Shown piece after piece: positions 24,129-34,474 of a DNA stretch of 64,000 nt (the first letter of the stretch is position 1; each line of letters opens with the position of its first letter). The DNA is taken from assembly GCA_023935145.1 (NCBI GenBank), contig CM043702.1:75696820-75760819 (forward strand), given 5' to 3'. Made by a program: the position numbers and the translations under genes. The DNA is from Bretschneidera sinensis. Taxonomy: Eukaryota > Streptophyta > Magnoliopsida > Brassicales > Akaniaceae. Below the pieces are notes generated by a model that had not been told where the DNA came from, searched no databases, and worked only from the letters and a program-made list of their open reading frames with translations.

Positions 24129-24890
24129 AACTGAAGCACTTGAAGCTACCTGTGGGTCACCTCCTTGCCTTTCCCGTTCCTCTCAAAAATTTCTTTCGGT
24201 TGCTGATCCTCAACACCTGACATAAAATTTATATTAACTTTCTAATTTATTCTTCAATTCTTCATAAACCACAACCTTTGAAAATTCCCACTTTGAATTC
24301 TGGGAAATTTCATGTATGCTAAAAAATTCAAAAATAAACATTACATTTATTACCTTCTATTTTTTTGATAGCTTCCCGTGACTCCCTATAAAATTCTCCC
24401 GTAAACCCCTTCAAAATTTTGCCGTTTAAACTTTTCTTTCGGTCCCCAAGTATTTAGGGAAAAAGAATAGTTTGAATTGAGATTGAAGAAAACCAAATCG
24501 GATTTGGTAATCTAAAACGAAATTCAATATATATAAAACCTTTTAAGCGGTTCCCACTGCTTTTCACTATTTCAATTTCTACAACTGCAACACATGCAGC
24601 AATTGTCATTGAAGGTGCAACACCTGGACTTCCAGGTGTTGCACGATTTTTTTTATAGAAAAAACATATTTATTTATTTTTCTTTTTTTCTTTTTCCTTC
24701 TTTTCATGTTGGACATGTCCAGAATTTTTTTATTTTTTATTTTTCTTTGTAACTATGCCCTACGCGTCTTTTTTCTCAAAAGAATTTTTTTATTCATGAC
24801 TAAATCCTTCACATAAATATATCATTTTAATTTCATGTCATATTTATTAAATTTCTTCTTTATCTTTACTTTATGATTACGGGTATTACA
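24129..24890 (-). repeat. Copy B, 5' LTR, truncated
   Basis: Matches the right 760 bp of the LTR at 17,833-20,037 and ends in gggtattaca followed by the TSD. Retains the promoter part: minus-strand TATA-like run at 24,527-24,536 and the long hairpin at 24,615-24,644. Confidence 0.92.
24615..24644. promoter_or_regulatory. 30-bp near-perfect palindrome in LTR B (right)
   Basis: Arms gtgcaacacctgga and tccaggtgttgcac are exact reverse complements (14 bp each) around a 2-nt centre (ct). In element sense it lies about 80 bp upstream of the TATA-like run. Partner copies at 19,775 and 12,117 are decayed. Confidence 0.92.
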
Positions 24891-24895
24891 TGAAT

Positions 24896-25985
24896 GGCCA
24901 TGGGAGATGTAAGTATGGATTTTTTTGCTGGTTTTCCCTATACCTGGAGATGTTATAATGCTATATGGGTTATAGTGGATAGATTTTTTAAGTCTTCGTA
25001 TTTCCTTCCTATTAAAACTACCTGGAGTCCTGAAAAGCTGGTTGAATGGTATGTAACAGATATTGTGAGATTACATGGAGTGCCTTTGAGTATTGTATCA
25101 AATGGAGATTCTAGATTTTGGAGGGGTTTTCAGAAAGCTATGGGTACACAGTTGTAGTTTAGTACAACTTTTCATCCTCAAACTGATTGGCAGTTAGAGA
25201 GAATCTTCAGAATATGGGAAGATATGCTGACGGCAAGTGTATTGAGTTTTTCAGTGAACTGGGATGCTTATTTACCTTTGATCAAGTTTGTATATAATAA
25301 TTAGTATCAAACCAGTATTGGGATGACACTATTTGAGGCTTTATATGGTAGAAGGTGCAGAACTCCAGTATGTTGGGAAGAAGTCTGAGAAAGAAAGATA
25401 TTTGGTCCAGAAATGATAGAATTAACTACTGAGAGTAACAAACTGGTTAGAGAGAACCTTAGAGTAGTACATAACAGACAGAAGGGATATGCTGATAATA
25501 GAAGACGACCTCTTAAGTTTCAGGTTAGTGACTGGGTGTATTTGAAGATATCTTCGTTGAAGGGTGTATTGAGATTTAAAAAGAAAGGAAAGTTAAGTCT
25601 GAGATTTGTGGGGCCATATAAGGTGATTGAAAGAGTTGGACCAGTAGCATATAGATTGGATTTTCCCCCAGAGTTAAAGCAATTATACATTGTGTTTCAT
25701 GTTTCACTTTTGAGAAAGTGTTTAAATGATGAATCCTATAGTATTCTTTGTTAGGCTGTAGAACTTCAGGAAGATTTGACCTTTATGCAAGTACTAGTCA
25801 GAATTTTAGATAGAAAGGAACAAGTCTTGCATAATAAAGTTATTCCTTTAGTTTAAGTGTTATGGCAGAACAAAGATCTTGATGAAATTACTTGGAAGAA
25901 TGAGGCAAGAATGAGGAAAGAGTACCCCTCAACTTTTTCATGATTTAGGTTAGGAAATTTTGGGGAGGAAATTTTTATAAGGTGG
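24896..25985 (+). pseudogene. Fragment C pol, right part: integrase core, GPF module and chromodomain-like tail
   Basis: Continuation of the integrase split by copy B. The core has VSMDFFAGFP (first catalytic Asp), then IVSNGDSRFWRGFQ, where the family has SDRD, so the second catalytic Asp is Asn, and then HPQTDWQLERIFR with the Glu kept. It continues with GRRCRTPVCWEE, the GPF-type block LRFVGPYKVIERVGPVAYRL at 25,597, and a tail with VRILDRKEQVLHNKVIPLV ending near 25,945, the chromodomain-bearing end typical of Tekay/Del chromoviruses. In-frame stops occur at about 25,156, 25,302, 25,386 and 25,753. The tail ggaaattttggggaggaaat precedes the LTR. Confidence 0.9.
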
Positions 25986-25992
25986 GTAGAAT

Positions 25993-28257
25993 TTTAGTAC
26001 TCGTGTTCATAAAATAAGGGTAAAGAAGTAATTTTATATATATTATATTCAATTAAATAATTCATTAATGAAACATTTAGTATTGATTTGGAATAATATT
26101 TGAAAGATGATATTGAAAATTTTGTTGAAAAGAGTTAGAAATTTTTGAAGAAAGAAGAACTAAAATTTTTTGAAATTTAAAGTTGAAATGAAAGAATTTT
26201 GAAGAAAACATATTGATTGAGTTTGAGGAAAATAATTAAAAAAATATTTTTTGAAGAAAACATAAATTTTTGCATTTCTCTATAATTTTAAAAAAAAATT
26301 TAGAAGGGAGAAAAGATGAAAAATTGATTTTAAAGGATAAATTGAAAAACTATAATTATATAATGGCAAAAGATTAAATTTTAAATGATGGCAGAATTGT
26401 AAAAAAAAAATGGCAAATATGTAAATTATATTTAAAAAAATAAAATTTCGCAGACTTCACAAAGTGGTGAAGCAGGGAGTGGAAGTAAAAAAATTATTAT
26501 TAAAAAAAATTTGGACTTGAAGAGGTTTATGTGAAGGTAAGAAAAAAAAATAATGTTATTAGAAAAAGGAAAAACGGCAAGGCTAAGAACATAATCATCA
26601 AAGTTTGTTTTTCTTAAATTTTTTATTATAAAAAAATTCAAGGCTTTATATTTTTCTTTGAAAGTAGAGACTTTATTTCTTACCAAATCCCATTTAGTTT
26701 TCTTCTTTCTTTAATTCAAAATTCTTAGCAAAAATTTATGAAGAAAATTTCTCTAATATTAGAGATAGTACAGTCATTCAATTACAATAACAATATTTCA
26801 TCATATTTGAGGTGAATTTTCAATAAGATTCATAACAAAATAATTATATTGTTTCAATTAAATTATGAAATAGTAAGATTTATGAAAGTTTATGATTAGG
26901 TGTTGGTGATTAGCAATCTCAGGAAATTGATGAAAAGAGCTGGAAATGAAAGGAGGTGATCCACGGGTAGCTTTAAGTGCTACGTAGTGAGTTAGATTTA
27001 CTTTTAGTAATTGAGACCAATAAAAATATGAACTTATGATATTTGAATAAATTGTTGAATTATAATGACTTAATGATGTATTTTCCTTTAAGTATGATAA
27101 TTGATTGATTTATTGTTTAGGGATTAAATAGTATGTTGAATATTAATTATATAAAAATTTATATTTTAAAAAGGATGGATTAATGAAAAATATGCTGAGA
27201 AATTATATGAAATTTATGAAAACATGATTGAAAAATTGATATGATATATGATGAGGCAATTTAATAAATACGATAAAAATAATAATTTTGAGAAAAAACT
27301 AGATAGTTAAATTGAATGCTTTGATCTATGCTTGCTTGCATATTATTGCTCATATGCATAAAAGGGAAGACCAGGAAGGCAGCTGGTCTGGCTAAGAAGA
27401 CCAAGAAGGCAACTGGTCTGGCTGAGAAGACCAAGAAAGCTACTGGTCTGGCTGAAACATGTTAATATGTGGGAAGACATTCCAAAATAATAATATGAAA
27501 TGATCTGATGAGAAAAAAAGAAAAATAATTTAAATTCATGCATTATATTTGTTTTAAATATTTAATATTAATTCTTGAGATGCTAAAGAATCAATTTTGA
27601 GTATTAAATGATTTTTAGATAGATGAGTCTCATAATGAGACAATTTTAATAATAAATAAATAGAAAAGATGACATAATAAATAATTTTATTATTTATTGT
27701 TTATATGATGTGAACTTTATGATGATGTTAAATTGGAAATATTAAATTAATAAAATATATGAGATATGTGTATTGAAAGAGGATAGCCTGATGATTATTT
27801 TATTAAGAGAAATTGATAAATGATTGAATTAGAATGTGAGAAGAGATAGATGACTAATTATGTTGATTTAAAAATGAATGAATATAACTATAAGTACACA
27901 AATCGAGTACTTCTAGTAAATTTAAATCACTGAGCTTGTGAAGCTCACTCTTTATTGTTAAATAATTTCAGGTGGCGAGCAGGACAGATAGATTTATGAG
28001 CTGAGATTCTGACTGAGTTATTATTTGTAAGTCTTGTGGTCTAAAAAAATTGTAAATATTCATGCATAATATGTTGTATATATTGTTTCAGTTGGGATAT
28101 TAATAATGTATCTCCCCTGTTGAAGGTTAAGGATTGATGTATGCATATATTTTTAGTCGATGTATGTTTTTATATAGTTGCATATATGTGTCGTGCTAGG
28201 ATTTCAAAACATAACAACACCGTCTCGGGGGTGGCCAACCCGGGATAGGTCGTTACA
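25993..28257 (+). repeat. Fragment C, 3' LTR (plus orientation)
   Basis: Same LTR family in plus sense: a decayed start (tttagtactcg for TGTAATACCCG), the conserved block gtagctttaagtgctacgta at 26,969, a three-copy minisatellite at 27,365, and the end ggccaacccgggataggtcgttaca at 28,257. The first 900 bp are A-rich and much diverged; the 30-bp hairpin seen in LTR B is not recognisable here. The 84-codon minus-strand frame at 26,432-26,686 is an A/T-rich artefact. Confidence 0.87.
27365..27456. repeat. LTR-internal minisatellite, 3 x about 30 bp
   Basis: Three copies of gaagaccaagaaggcaactg followed by gtctggct. It occupies the same place as the minisatellites in LTRs A and B, but in the opposite orientation and with a shorter unit. 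Confidence 0.88.
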
Positions 28258-28479
28258 CTAGTTCAACCCGTCACTTTGAAGTGGTGGCTAGACTTAGTTT
28301 TGATGGAAATCTTAACATGCTTAAATTCTTATCCTAGGTGAATCCAAGGTTATATGAAATTTTCATGAAGAAAAATATTGGTGTAAAGTCTTACCCAAGG
28401 GAGTGACGAGAATTGTTGACACCACTAGATTCATAGACTTCATCATATCATTGCAAAATGATACAAGAATTTGTTGTTG

Positions 28480-29100
28480 CTAATGTGCTTCTTTGAGAAA
28501 TGATGGGATGTAGCTCACATTCTTCTTTGCCGGTGAATGGATTACTTTTGAGGTATGACACCAAAATTCACTTGGACTATGAGAAAATATTGAATCTTGT
28601 TGCAGAGCTATTAGCATCTCACGAAGATCTAACTATCTCTTATACCACCTTGAAGGAAATATATTAAAAAAAAAAGTAAGGAGAACAAACTAAGAGTGTG
28701 TGAAAATTTCTCGAGCATTGATCATTTATATCCTTGGTTGCACCTTGTTTACAAACTCTGACAACATGGTTCACTTACTTTTCTTGAGGTATTTGAATAA
28801 GATTGGTGAGATCAAGAACTATAATTGGGGTGGAGCAGTATTGGGATACTTATATATGGGTGCAAATATGGCATCTAGAGGGTCCAATAAGGTTTAAGAG
28901 TTCGCGATAGCTTGGAAGGTATTTTTCTCACACTTGATTTTCTCTCGTTGTGGATTATGCTTGCATTTAGATTCTCATGATTGTGTGGCATTTGTAGATT
29001 TAGGCATATGAGTATTCCACCATGATGGGTGTGACACATATTGGGGTGACTCTATTCCCTAGGCATGATAAGCGGAAGGGTAGCAAGACAAAAATGTGGA
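28480..29100 (+). pseudogene. Plant mobile domain (PMD)-like coding remnant
   Basis: The clearest piece (28,700-28,897) reads SRALIIYILGCTLFTNSD, then VHLLFLRYLNKIGEIKNYNWG and YLYMGANMASRG, matching the core of the plant mobile domain (aminotransferase-like PMD; typical R-aYLLyLlGctLF ... ynWGaavLayLYr-l--asRg). A GT donor (ggaag|gtattt, 28,917) and an acceptor (tttgtag near 28,997) would join it to AYEYSTMM at about 29,003. Upstream, a GEWITFEV-like frame at 28,520-28,560 recalls the family's W/GEW(T)ITFEDV block. Stops occur. PMD genes occur both as transposon cargo (MULE, gypsy) and as host silencing factors; here decay points to a transposon relic. Confidence 0.55.
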
Positions 29101-30539
29101 AGTTGGAGTATTAGAGAAGGAAAGTAGTAGAGATCTTAGAAGAAATAGTGAACATTTGATTTTCTTTATTTGATTGTAATCAATGAATATTTACAAACAC
29201 CCTTACTTGATCACACTTGTCCCTTTATTATACCTTGTAGATAATTAGTGACTCTTTGGGATTGAAGGAGACGTGGCTCGATTTCATGATAAAGAACATC
29301 AAGGTGAACCAAAAATGTATTATGTTGTCAACACTAGGGGGTCAATCATGATACCTTGGAGAGAGAGTCTCGGTCTAGAGCTTTGAAGACTTGAAACCAA
29401 GAGCTCCTAGTCGTAAGCTACCTATAATATTAGCGGACTTTAATTTTTCTAGGAACATTGTCAAGGTGGGCATGTGAGGTTCTTATAAGAACTTTGTGGC
29501 ATCTCAACTCATGTGGCCTTTTGACTTCATATACTATCTTTCACACTTAAATGAATTTATGCTTTCCAACTGCCTGTGGTTGCTAATCTTTGCTTGTCAT
29601 AGTCGTCTCATTCACTAATTTAGGGTGCCCCTAGTCGAGCTTCCATAATGTCTAATAATCAGTAGCAGGGGATGCACCAAAACTATGACATTCCTATGCA
29701 TGAGATGTAGAGCTACCTTCTCTAGATTCAGATGAGATGTACATCTTGCCTATAAAATCTAACACTTTTCTACCTGGCTATCCTATCCCTGAGGATATTA
29801 AGTCGGTGAGCTTGCCACACTTTACTGATTACACACACTAAAATTCTTGTACAATGATATTAACTAGACAGAAATATTAATTATCCTTTATTTAAAACTC
29901 TAAAACTATTGGAACCAGATTCCACGAGCAAGTGAGAATGAGCTTCTGGCATTGGTTTGTGGATTGAGGTCATTGTCACTAAGCCAAAAGTTGAAGGCTA
30001 GGAACGAACTAGTGGATATATACACTAGAATTTTAAGATTCTTGTGCACCTTTGTTTAATTAAACTCAGTGTACTCATTCCTTGACACTTAACTTCTCTT
30101 TGCAAGAGTTTCTTGAGGACCACATCAGACTAGGTGTGCGAGGACTTTTAAGGGTCACAACTAGCTTTACTGTTGGAGCTTCTTCTTCTCAAGTACAAGA
30201 AGAATCATATTACAAGGAAGAGGCCAAGGTTAGTTAAAGTGCCTCATCTGATGAGGTGTTTATGGATAGCTTGACACGTGTTAAGAGGATATCAAAAAGG
30301 AGGTGATGATTTCATTCATTTGGATTTGTACCTTAAAAGCATTTCAAAGATTTGCAATGGATGGATAATATAACTTATGACTATGAGTATGCATGAATGC
30401 GTATGAATGCAAGTAAACAATCTACTTTTTTTTTTAATTTTCTCTGGAACTGATGTTTAATTCAAACTGATGTAATGGATTGATTTTAACAATCGAAAAT
30501 GATGCACATGATTAAATGCTTATGGTGAATGTTTTTATG
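29101..30539. other. No gene recognised
   Basis: About 1.4 kb without a usable frame. It may be the decayed 3' half of the PMD-like gene, since fragments with Pro/Gly/Gln appear around 29,640-29,720, but no motif is convincing. Confidence 0.35.
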
Positions 30540-30624
30540 TTTGAAAGGAACTCAAGCATTAAAAGGGATGCCTGTATGAATGAATGGGGACCAAACTGGA
30601 CTTGGAACCAACTCTTTTTGACAA

Positions 30625-30830
30625 TATAAAGGGAAACCACCACTTTGATGTGGCAATGCGATAACCAAACCTCCAATTCAAAGTGGCAGGATAAAAAAAA
30701 ATAGCCCCACTTTGAAGTGGCTAGACTCCAAACCACCACTTTGAAGTGGCTTTGACGTGATGTTGACTGTTTGTGTAATTTTCCTTAACTTATCTGAACT
30801 AGAACTTCTCTAAACCCCTATAAATTGATG
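30625..30830 (+). promoter_or_regulatory. LTR-like promoter with repeated inverted motif and TATA box
   Basis: Copies of a motif with arms ccactt/aagtgg (ccactttgaagtgg) lie at about 30,705 and 30,736, with variants at about 30,643 (ccactttgatgtgg) and 30,675 (inverted, ttcaaagtgg). A TATA box (tataaatt, 30,819-30,826) follows 70 bp after the last copy. A further copy sits at 28,271, directly after LTR C. The arrangement matches the LTR promoters elsewhere in the window, but no LTR pair or ends were identified. Downstream (30,838-31,060) short segments are locally duplicated. Confidence 0.45.
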
Positions 30831-30837
30831 GAGGTTT

Positions 30838-31060
30838 ATACTAAGACTTCACAAACATGAGAAAACTATCTTAAATACCATGGAAACATCCTTAGATACT
30901 AGATTGAAAACTTGGTTCTACAACTCTCGAAAAATTCCTTGCATCACGTCAAAGCCACTTTGTAAGTGAAGAATGAAAACATCCTTAGATACTAGATACT
31001 AAGACTTCACAAACATTGCATCTAAGTTGATTCTTAAAAACTTGGTTCTTCAATATTTTC
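30838..31060. repeat. Local duplication downstream of the TATA box
   Basis: actaagacttcacaaacat at about 30,840 and 31,002; catccttagatactagat at about 30,888 and 30,969; aacttggttct at about 30,910 and 31,040. It looks like partly overlapping direct duplications with a spacing of about 80-160 bp. Confidence 0.6.
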
Positions 31061-31294
31061 AACTTAGATGCAATGTTCTCATTGTTTTAAGTGAAGATTG
31101 ACCATGAGTTCTTGAGAATGATTTTTTACTTATGGTATCCTAAAAGGTATGCCTTTATCCTTTGTTTCACATAATTTTGTCCTACTTTTGAAGAATTTGT
31201 CACAATTCTTGGCTTCCATTCATTTAAGAATATCACCATTCCTTTTTTCCAAAATCCGGGTATATGGGAAAATTAACTTAATCTTTTAGCCTTA

Positions 31295-32280
31295 ATGAGA
31301 GAAAACAATTCTTTGTTGATTAATGGATATCACATAGCACTATTACCACTCATTCAACACTTTTCTCAAAACATCACATCCACTTATGAGTACCTATTAG
31401 CTCAAAGAAAGGCTTTTTGTTTTTTCCTCATGAGTCACTACTTATTGAAATCAAAGGAAGGCTATGGTTGTTGTGCATTGATAGATCTGTTAGAAGACAT
31501 GGAAAAATCACTAAACCTCGTGGCATTAATTTTTGGAGAAACTTTTCGTTTGCTCGATGCAATGATTGAGAAAACTACTCTTTTCAATAGAAGCCCATTA
31601 TTACTCCAAATATGATTGTATGAAGGGCTCAAATCGATTCAACCACCAATTTCCCTAGCTTATACACCACTCCAATATTGCCTTAGAACTAGAGACCTCC
31701 ATAAACAGTAATAGAGAAGAAAACTTGGGCTACCTAGTTATCATGATTGCGCTAAGAAGAGGTTCAATGGACTTGTCCTAGGCATGACAACAAATTTGCT
31801 ATCATTAGGGGCTTGCAAAGTAGGATTGTCATCTTGCTTGGATTCAACTTCTCATCATTCTATGCTCCTCCATACCATAGTAAACGGTTTGGAATAGATC
31901 AATAAATTTTTCTCATAGATTACACTTATAAGTGCACAACCATGTTAGAGGTCATGATTGCCAAAATAAAAGATTCTTGGGTTAATGCTCCTACCTTGTG
32001 TGTGAATTACTATTCAGAAACTTGGGCTACTCCTATCTTGTGTGTGAATTACCCTTCAAATGCTGTTGAGTTATCGAAAGACTATTATTTTTGGGTGATG
32101 AATGATGCAACAACCACATATGTTGATACACTGAAAAAGAAGTACAAGAAATTGAAACCATACATTAAGAAAGAAACTATGAAGAGAAAAAAGAAACTCC
32201 TACACCTTTTGTATTCAAAGTTTTATCAAGGGATAATAAAGCCCAAAATCTCACATTTTATTAACATAATAAAGTAGTCT
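31295..32280 (+). pseudogene. PMD/DUF7745-like coding remnant
   Basis: Two frames on the plus strand. 31,295-31,615 reads LIFGETFRLLDAMIEKT then LFNRSPLLLQI, and beyond its stop (tga; W expected) frame pieces read LYEGLKSIQPP. This resembles the region found in plant PMD/DUF7745-type proteins (vlaET-l-lD----e---f-GspLLLQvWl--hL). 31,942-32,277 has LSKDYYFWVMND followed by a Lys-rich helix (KKKYKKLKPYIKK), as in the coiled-coil tails of such proteins. Between them are stops. It starts about 470 bp downstream of the TATA box at 30,819. Such proteins are often found in plant transposable elements. The identification is from general pattern memory and is not secure. Confidence 0.4.
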
Positions 32281-32593
32281 TTACAATGCTATTCCAAAGT
32301 GTAACTAATTATTTTCATTAATGCAAACTTCTTTTTATTTCCCCTAAATGTGATCAAACAATGACCATACTCTTGCGTAATCTCTCCTTTTATTGATTTT
32401 TTTCTCTAACTTTTTCTTAAGTTTCCTTTGTAAGTTTTTGACTTAGTGTGCTTTTCTCTCTTCTTTTTTTTCACCTTTTTTTTTTTAATTTCGAGCATGA
32501 CTCTAACTTTTTCCCATGTCATCCTTGCAGATTTTCAACCTAGTGAGCCACTTAACTTTTTATGGGGAGAAATTAGCATTACATATGATATTT
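32281..32593. other. Pyrimidine-rich spacer, nothing recognised
   Basis: T/C-rich stretch between the PMD-like remnant and the end of Tat integrase. In element sense of the Tat fragment this would be the purine-rich sequence after pol, but no LTR is recognisable. Confidence 0.35.
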
Positions 32594-33906
32594 CTTTAAC
32601 TTGTCCAGGTTAATGGGTTCTAAAAACTTGTTTCCATCAACATCAACAATCTTGACTGTATCTCCAATTAGAATCTTCTTGGCATTGTATGGACTAATCT
32701 ACTTTGGCTTGAACTTTCCTCTAGGATCAAAGTTGGGTGGGAAAAATTCCTTGAGGACCAAATCAGCTTCATTGAGATTTCTTGGCTTGACATTGTTGTT
32801 GAAGGCTCTGACAATCCTTATTTGATAATCTTGTATATAACAATGGACTTTCAATCTCTTCTCAACTATGAGGACCAATTCTTCATAATGAGCACACAAA
32901 CACTTTTCTTCATAAACTTGGCTTTTTAAAGCGATTCTCTAGGAAGGGATATCAATTTAAATGGGGAGTACTACTTCAATACCATAAAGCAATTCTCGAC
33001 TCTTCTAAAAGATGTTTGATACTCCCATAGAGTATAGGGTAATTTCTCATGCCAATCCTTATAAGTCTTTTTCATCTTTTCAATAATCACCTTATGTTTT
33101 TGTTAACCATTTATTTGAGGAAGATGGGATATGACTTATGATGCATGATATTGTATTCTTGAAGCAAATGTAGTATATCTCCTTAAAAGTGTGAACCATT
33201 GTCAGAAATCATCTCATGAGGAATTCCATAACGACTTATCAAATTGGTGCGGATGAACTTAGTAGGACACTTAGCTTTCAAAGTAGCATAGGACACAACT
33301 TTAACCCACTTACGGAAGTAATTGATTTCAAACTGAATACACTTGTTTCCATTAGAATCTTTTGGAGTGATATTCCCAATGACATGAATTCCACATGCTG
33401 AAAATGGTCAAAGAGTACTCATATTGTACAAAGGTGAAGGAGGGGTTCACTTTAGAATTGAATAGGTCACTTTTTTATATAATTCACACAAATAGTTTCC
33501 ATAGTTATCCATTAAAAAACTAAATTTAAGAACTTCTTGGTAAGCATCTTCTCGTTCATATGCAGGCCAATTTCCTCAATCAATTTGGTAGCAAAATCTT
33601 CTTGAACACAAAGGAGCTAAATCTCACCATAGGATCTCTTGTATAGTTGTCCACCAGAAAGAAAGTAGGGGAAAGCAAGTAATTGTATAGATCTTATATC
33701 TTTCTTGTTAGAAGTAGCGGGAAGCTCTCTATTCATAATGAAATTCCTGATATTTGTAAACCATGGAAAACTATCCGGCGTTCTTTCTTCAATCTCAACT
33801 CTATAGCAATACACGGGCTCATCTCTCTTGTTGATTGACAATGGTTTGAATTCCACACCATCGGGCATACCAACTAGTGAGGCTAAAGTAATTAAAGTAT
33901 GAATAG
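32594..33906 (-). pseudogene. Tat-lineage (Ogre/Retand type) integrase fragment
   Basis: Minus strand, high to low coordinate. 33,617-33,868 reads INKRDEPVYC, FPWFTNIRNF and FPYFLSGGQLYKRSYGE, the linker and integrase start typical of plant Tat elements (eqRDePaYC...PWY-DI--yi...f-l-gg-LYkRs). A decayed core follows (32,950-33,600). The integrase tail at 32,600-32,900 reads IRIVRAFNNNVKPR, DLVLKEFFPPN and DPRGKFKP, then GNKFLEPIN. It joins, across the copia insertion, to the RNase H part at 39,636: flanking frames fit when one TSD copy is ignored. Several stops and frameshifts. Confidence 0.85.
33902..33906. repeat. Target site duplication of the copia element (left)
   Basis: aatag; repeated at 39,636-39,640 directly after the 3' LTR. 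Confidence 0.93.
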
Positions 33907-34050
33907 TGTTGGTATTTGTCTAAGGTTTAAACATGTCTAAACATGGTTCAAAGATGGTTAAAGTCTAAACAAAGGTTAGATTATTAAAATACAGCAAGTT
34001 AAAATACTGCACACATGTGTGTGCATCACTTTGGAGCAAGGTCAAGGTAG

Positions 34051-34304
34051 GCGCACTAGTGTGCGCACTTCAGCACATAAGCAGGAAAATGTGTGCGCAC
34101 CAGTGTGCGCATTGCTGGTGAAGGGCAGCATCAGTGTGCGCCATGCCGCTCCTTCACCAATTCTGCACCGCATAGAATGGAGACCCCCTGACCTACACCA
34201 GCACCACACCGCTCCCCACCAGCGCCACGTCGTCTAGAATGGGCTGCAAGTGTGCTTTGCCCAACGCCACACCGCCCCCTGTTGAGTGCCTAGGCGCTAG
34301 GCAC
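34051..34304 (+). promoter_or_regulatory. Inverted-repeat cluster upstream of the copia TATA box
   Basis: gcgcac-tagt-gtgcgc at 34,051-34,066; the self-complementary octamer gtgcgcac at 34,061 and 34,093; and a hairpin of arms gtgcctag/ctaggcac with a 3-nt loop at 34,286-34,304, about 165 bp before the TATA box. In the 3' LTR (38,790-38,990) the same positions are partly decayed (gtgtgcac, gcgcctag/ctaggcac). Confidence 0.7.
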
Positions 34305-34467
34305 ACCAAAGCAGACATGGACAGCATGCTTTAACCTCCTCTTGGGTGTATGAGTGCAAGGTTAAAATGCACAACACCACTTAAGATTGATGGAGGGCCA
34401 TGGTTAAGTGGCAATCAAGATCTAAGGGTGAGATTAACTCACAAGAATGGACAAAAAGAAGGTGCAC

Positions 34468-34474
34468 TATATAA
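34468..34474 (+). promoter_or_regulatory. Copia LTR TATA box
   Basis: tatataa in gcactatataagggg; the same sequence occurs in the 3' LTR at 39,159-39,165. Confidence 0.7.

Larger units (their letters stand above)
17833..24890 (-). mobile_element. Copy B: Tekay/Del-like Ty3-gypsy element nested in fragment C
   Basis: A 7.06-kb minus-strand element with TG..CA ends, a perfect 5-bp TSD (tgaat), a complete 3' LTR (17,833-20,037) and a truncated 5' LTR (24,129-24,890). Inside are decayed gag and pol. The PBS and about 1.4 kb of the 5' LTR are lost in an internal deletion. It belongs to the same family as the element it split. Confidence 0.92.

Noticed and set aside
26432..26686. 84-codon minus-strand frame
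   Set aside because: Lies in the A-rich part of LTR C; hydrophobic only because of T-runs.
31965..32060. Short in-frame duplication (cttgtgtgtgaattac twice, about 49 bp apart)
   Set aside because: Too short and local to interpret beyond replication slippage.
34019..34237. Frames in the copia LTR (also 34,350-34,610, 34,889-35,197, 38,676-39,024)
   Set aside because: Both LTRs carry them with differing breaks; no domain. LTR sequence.
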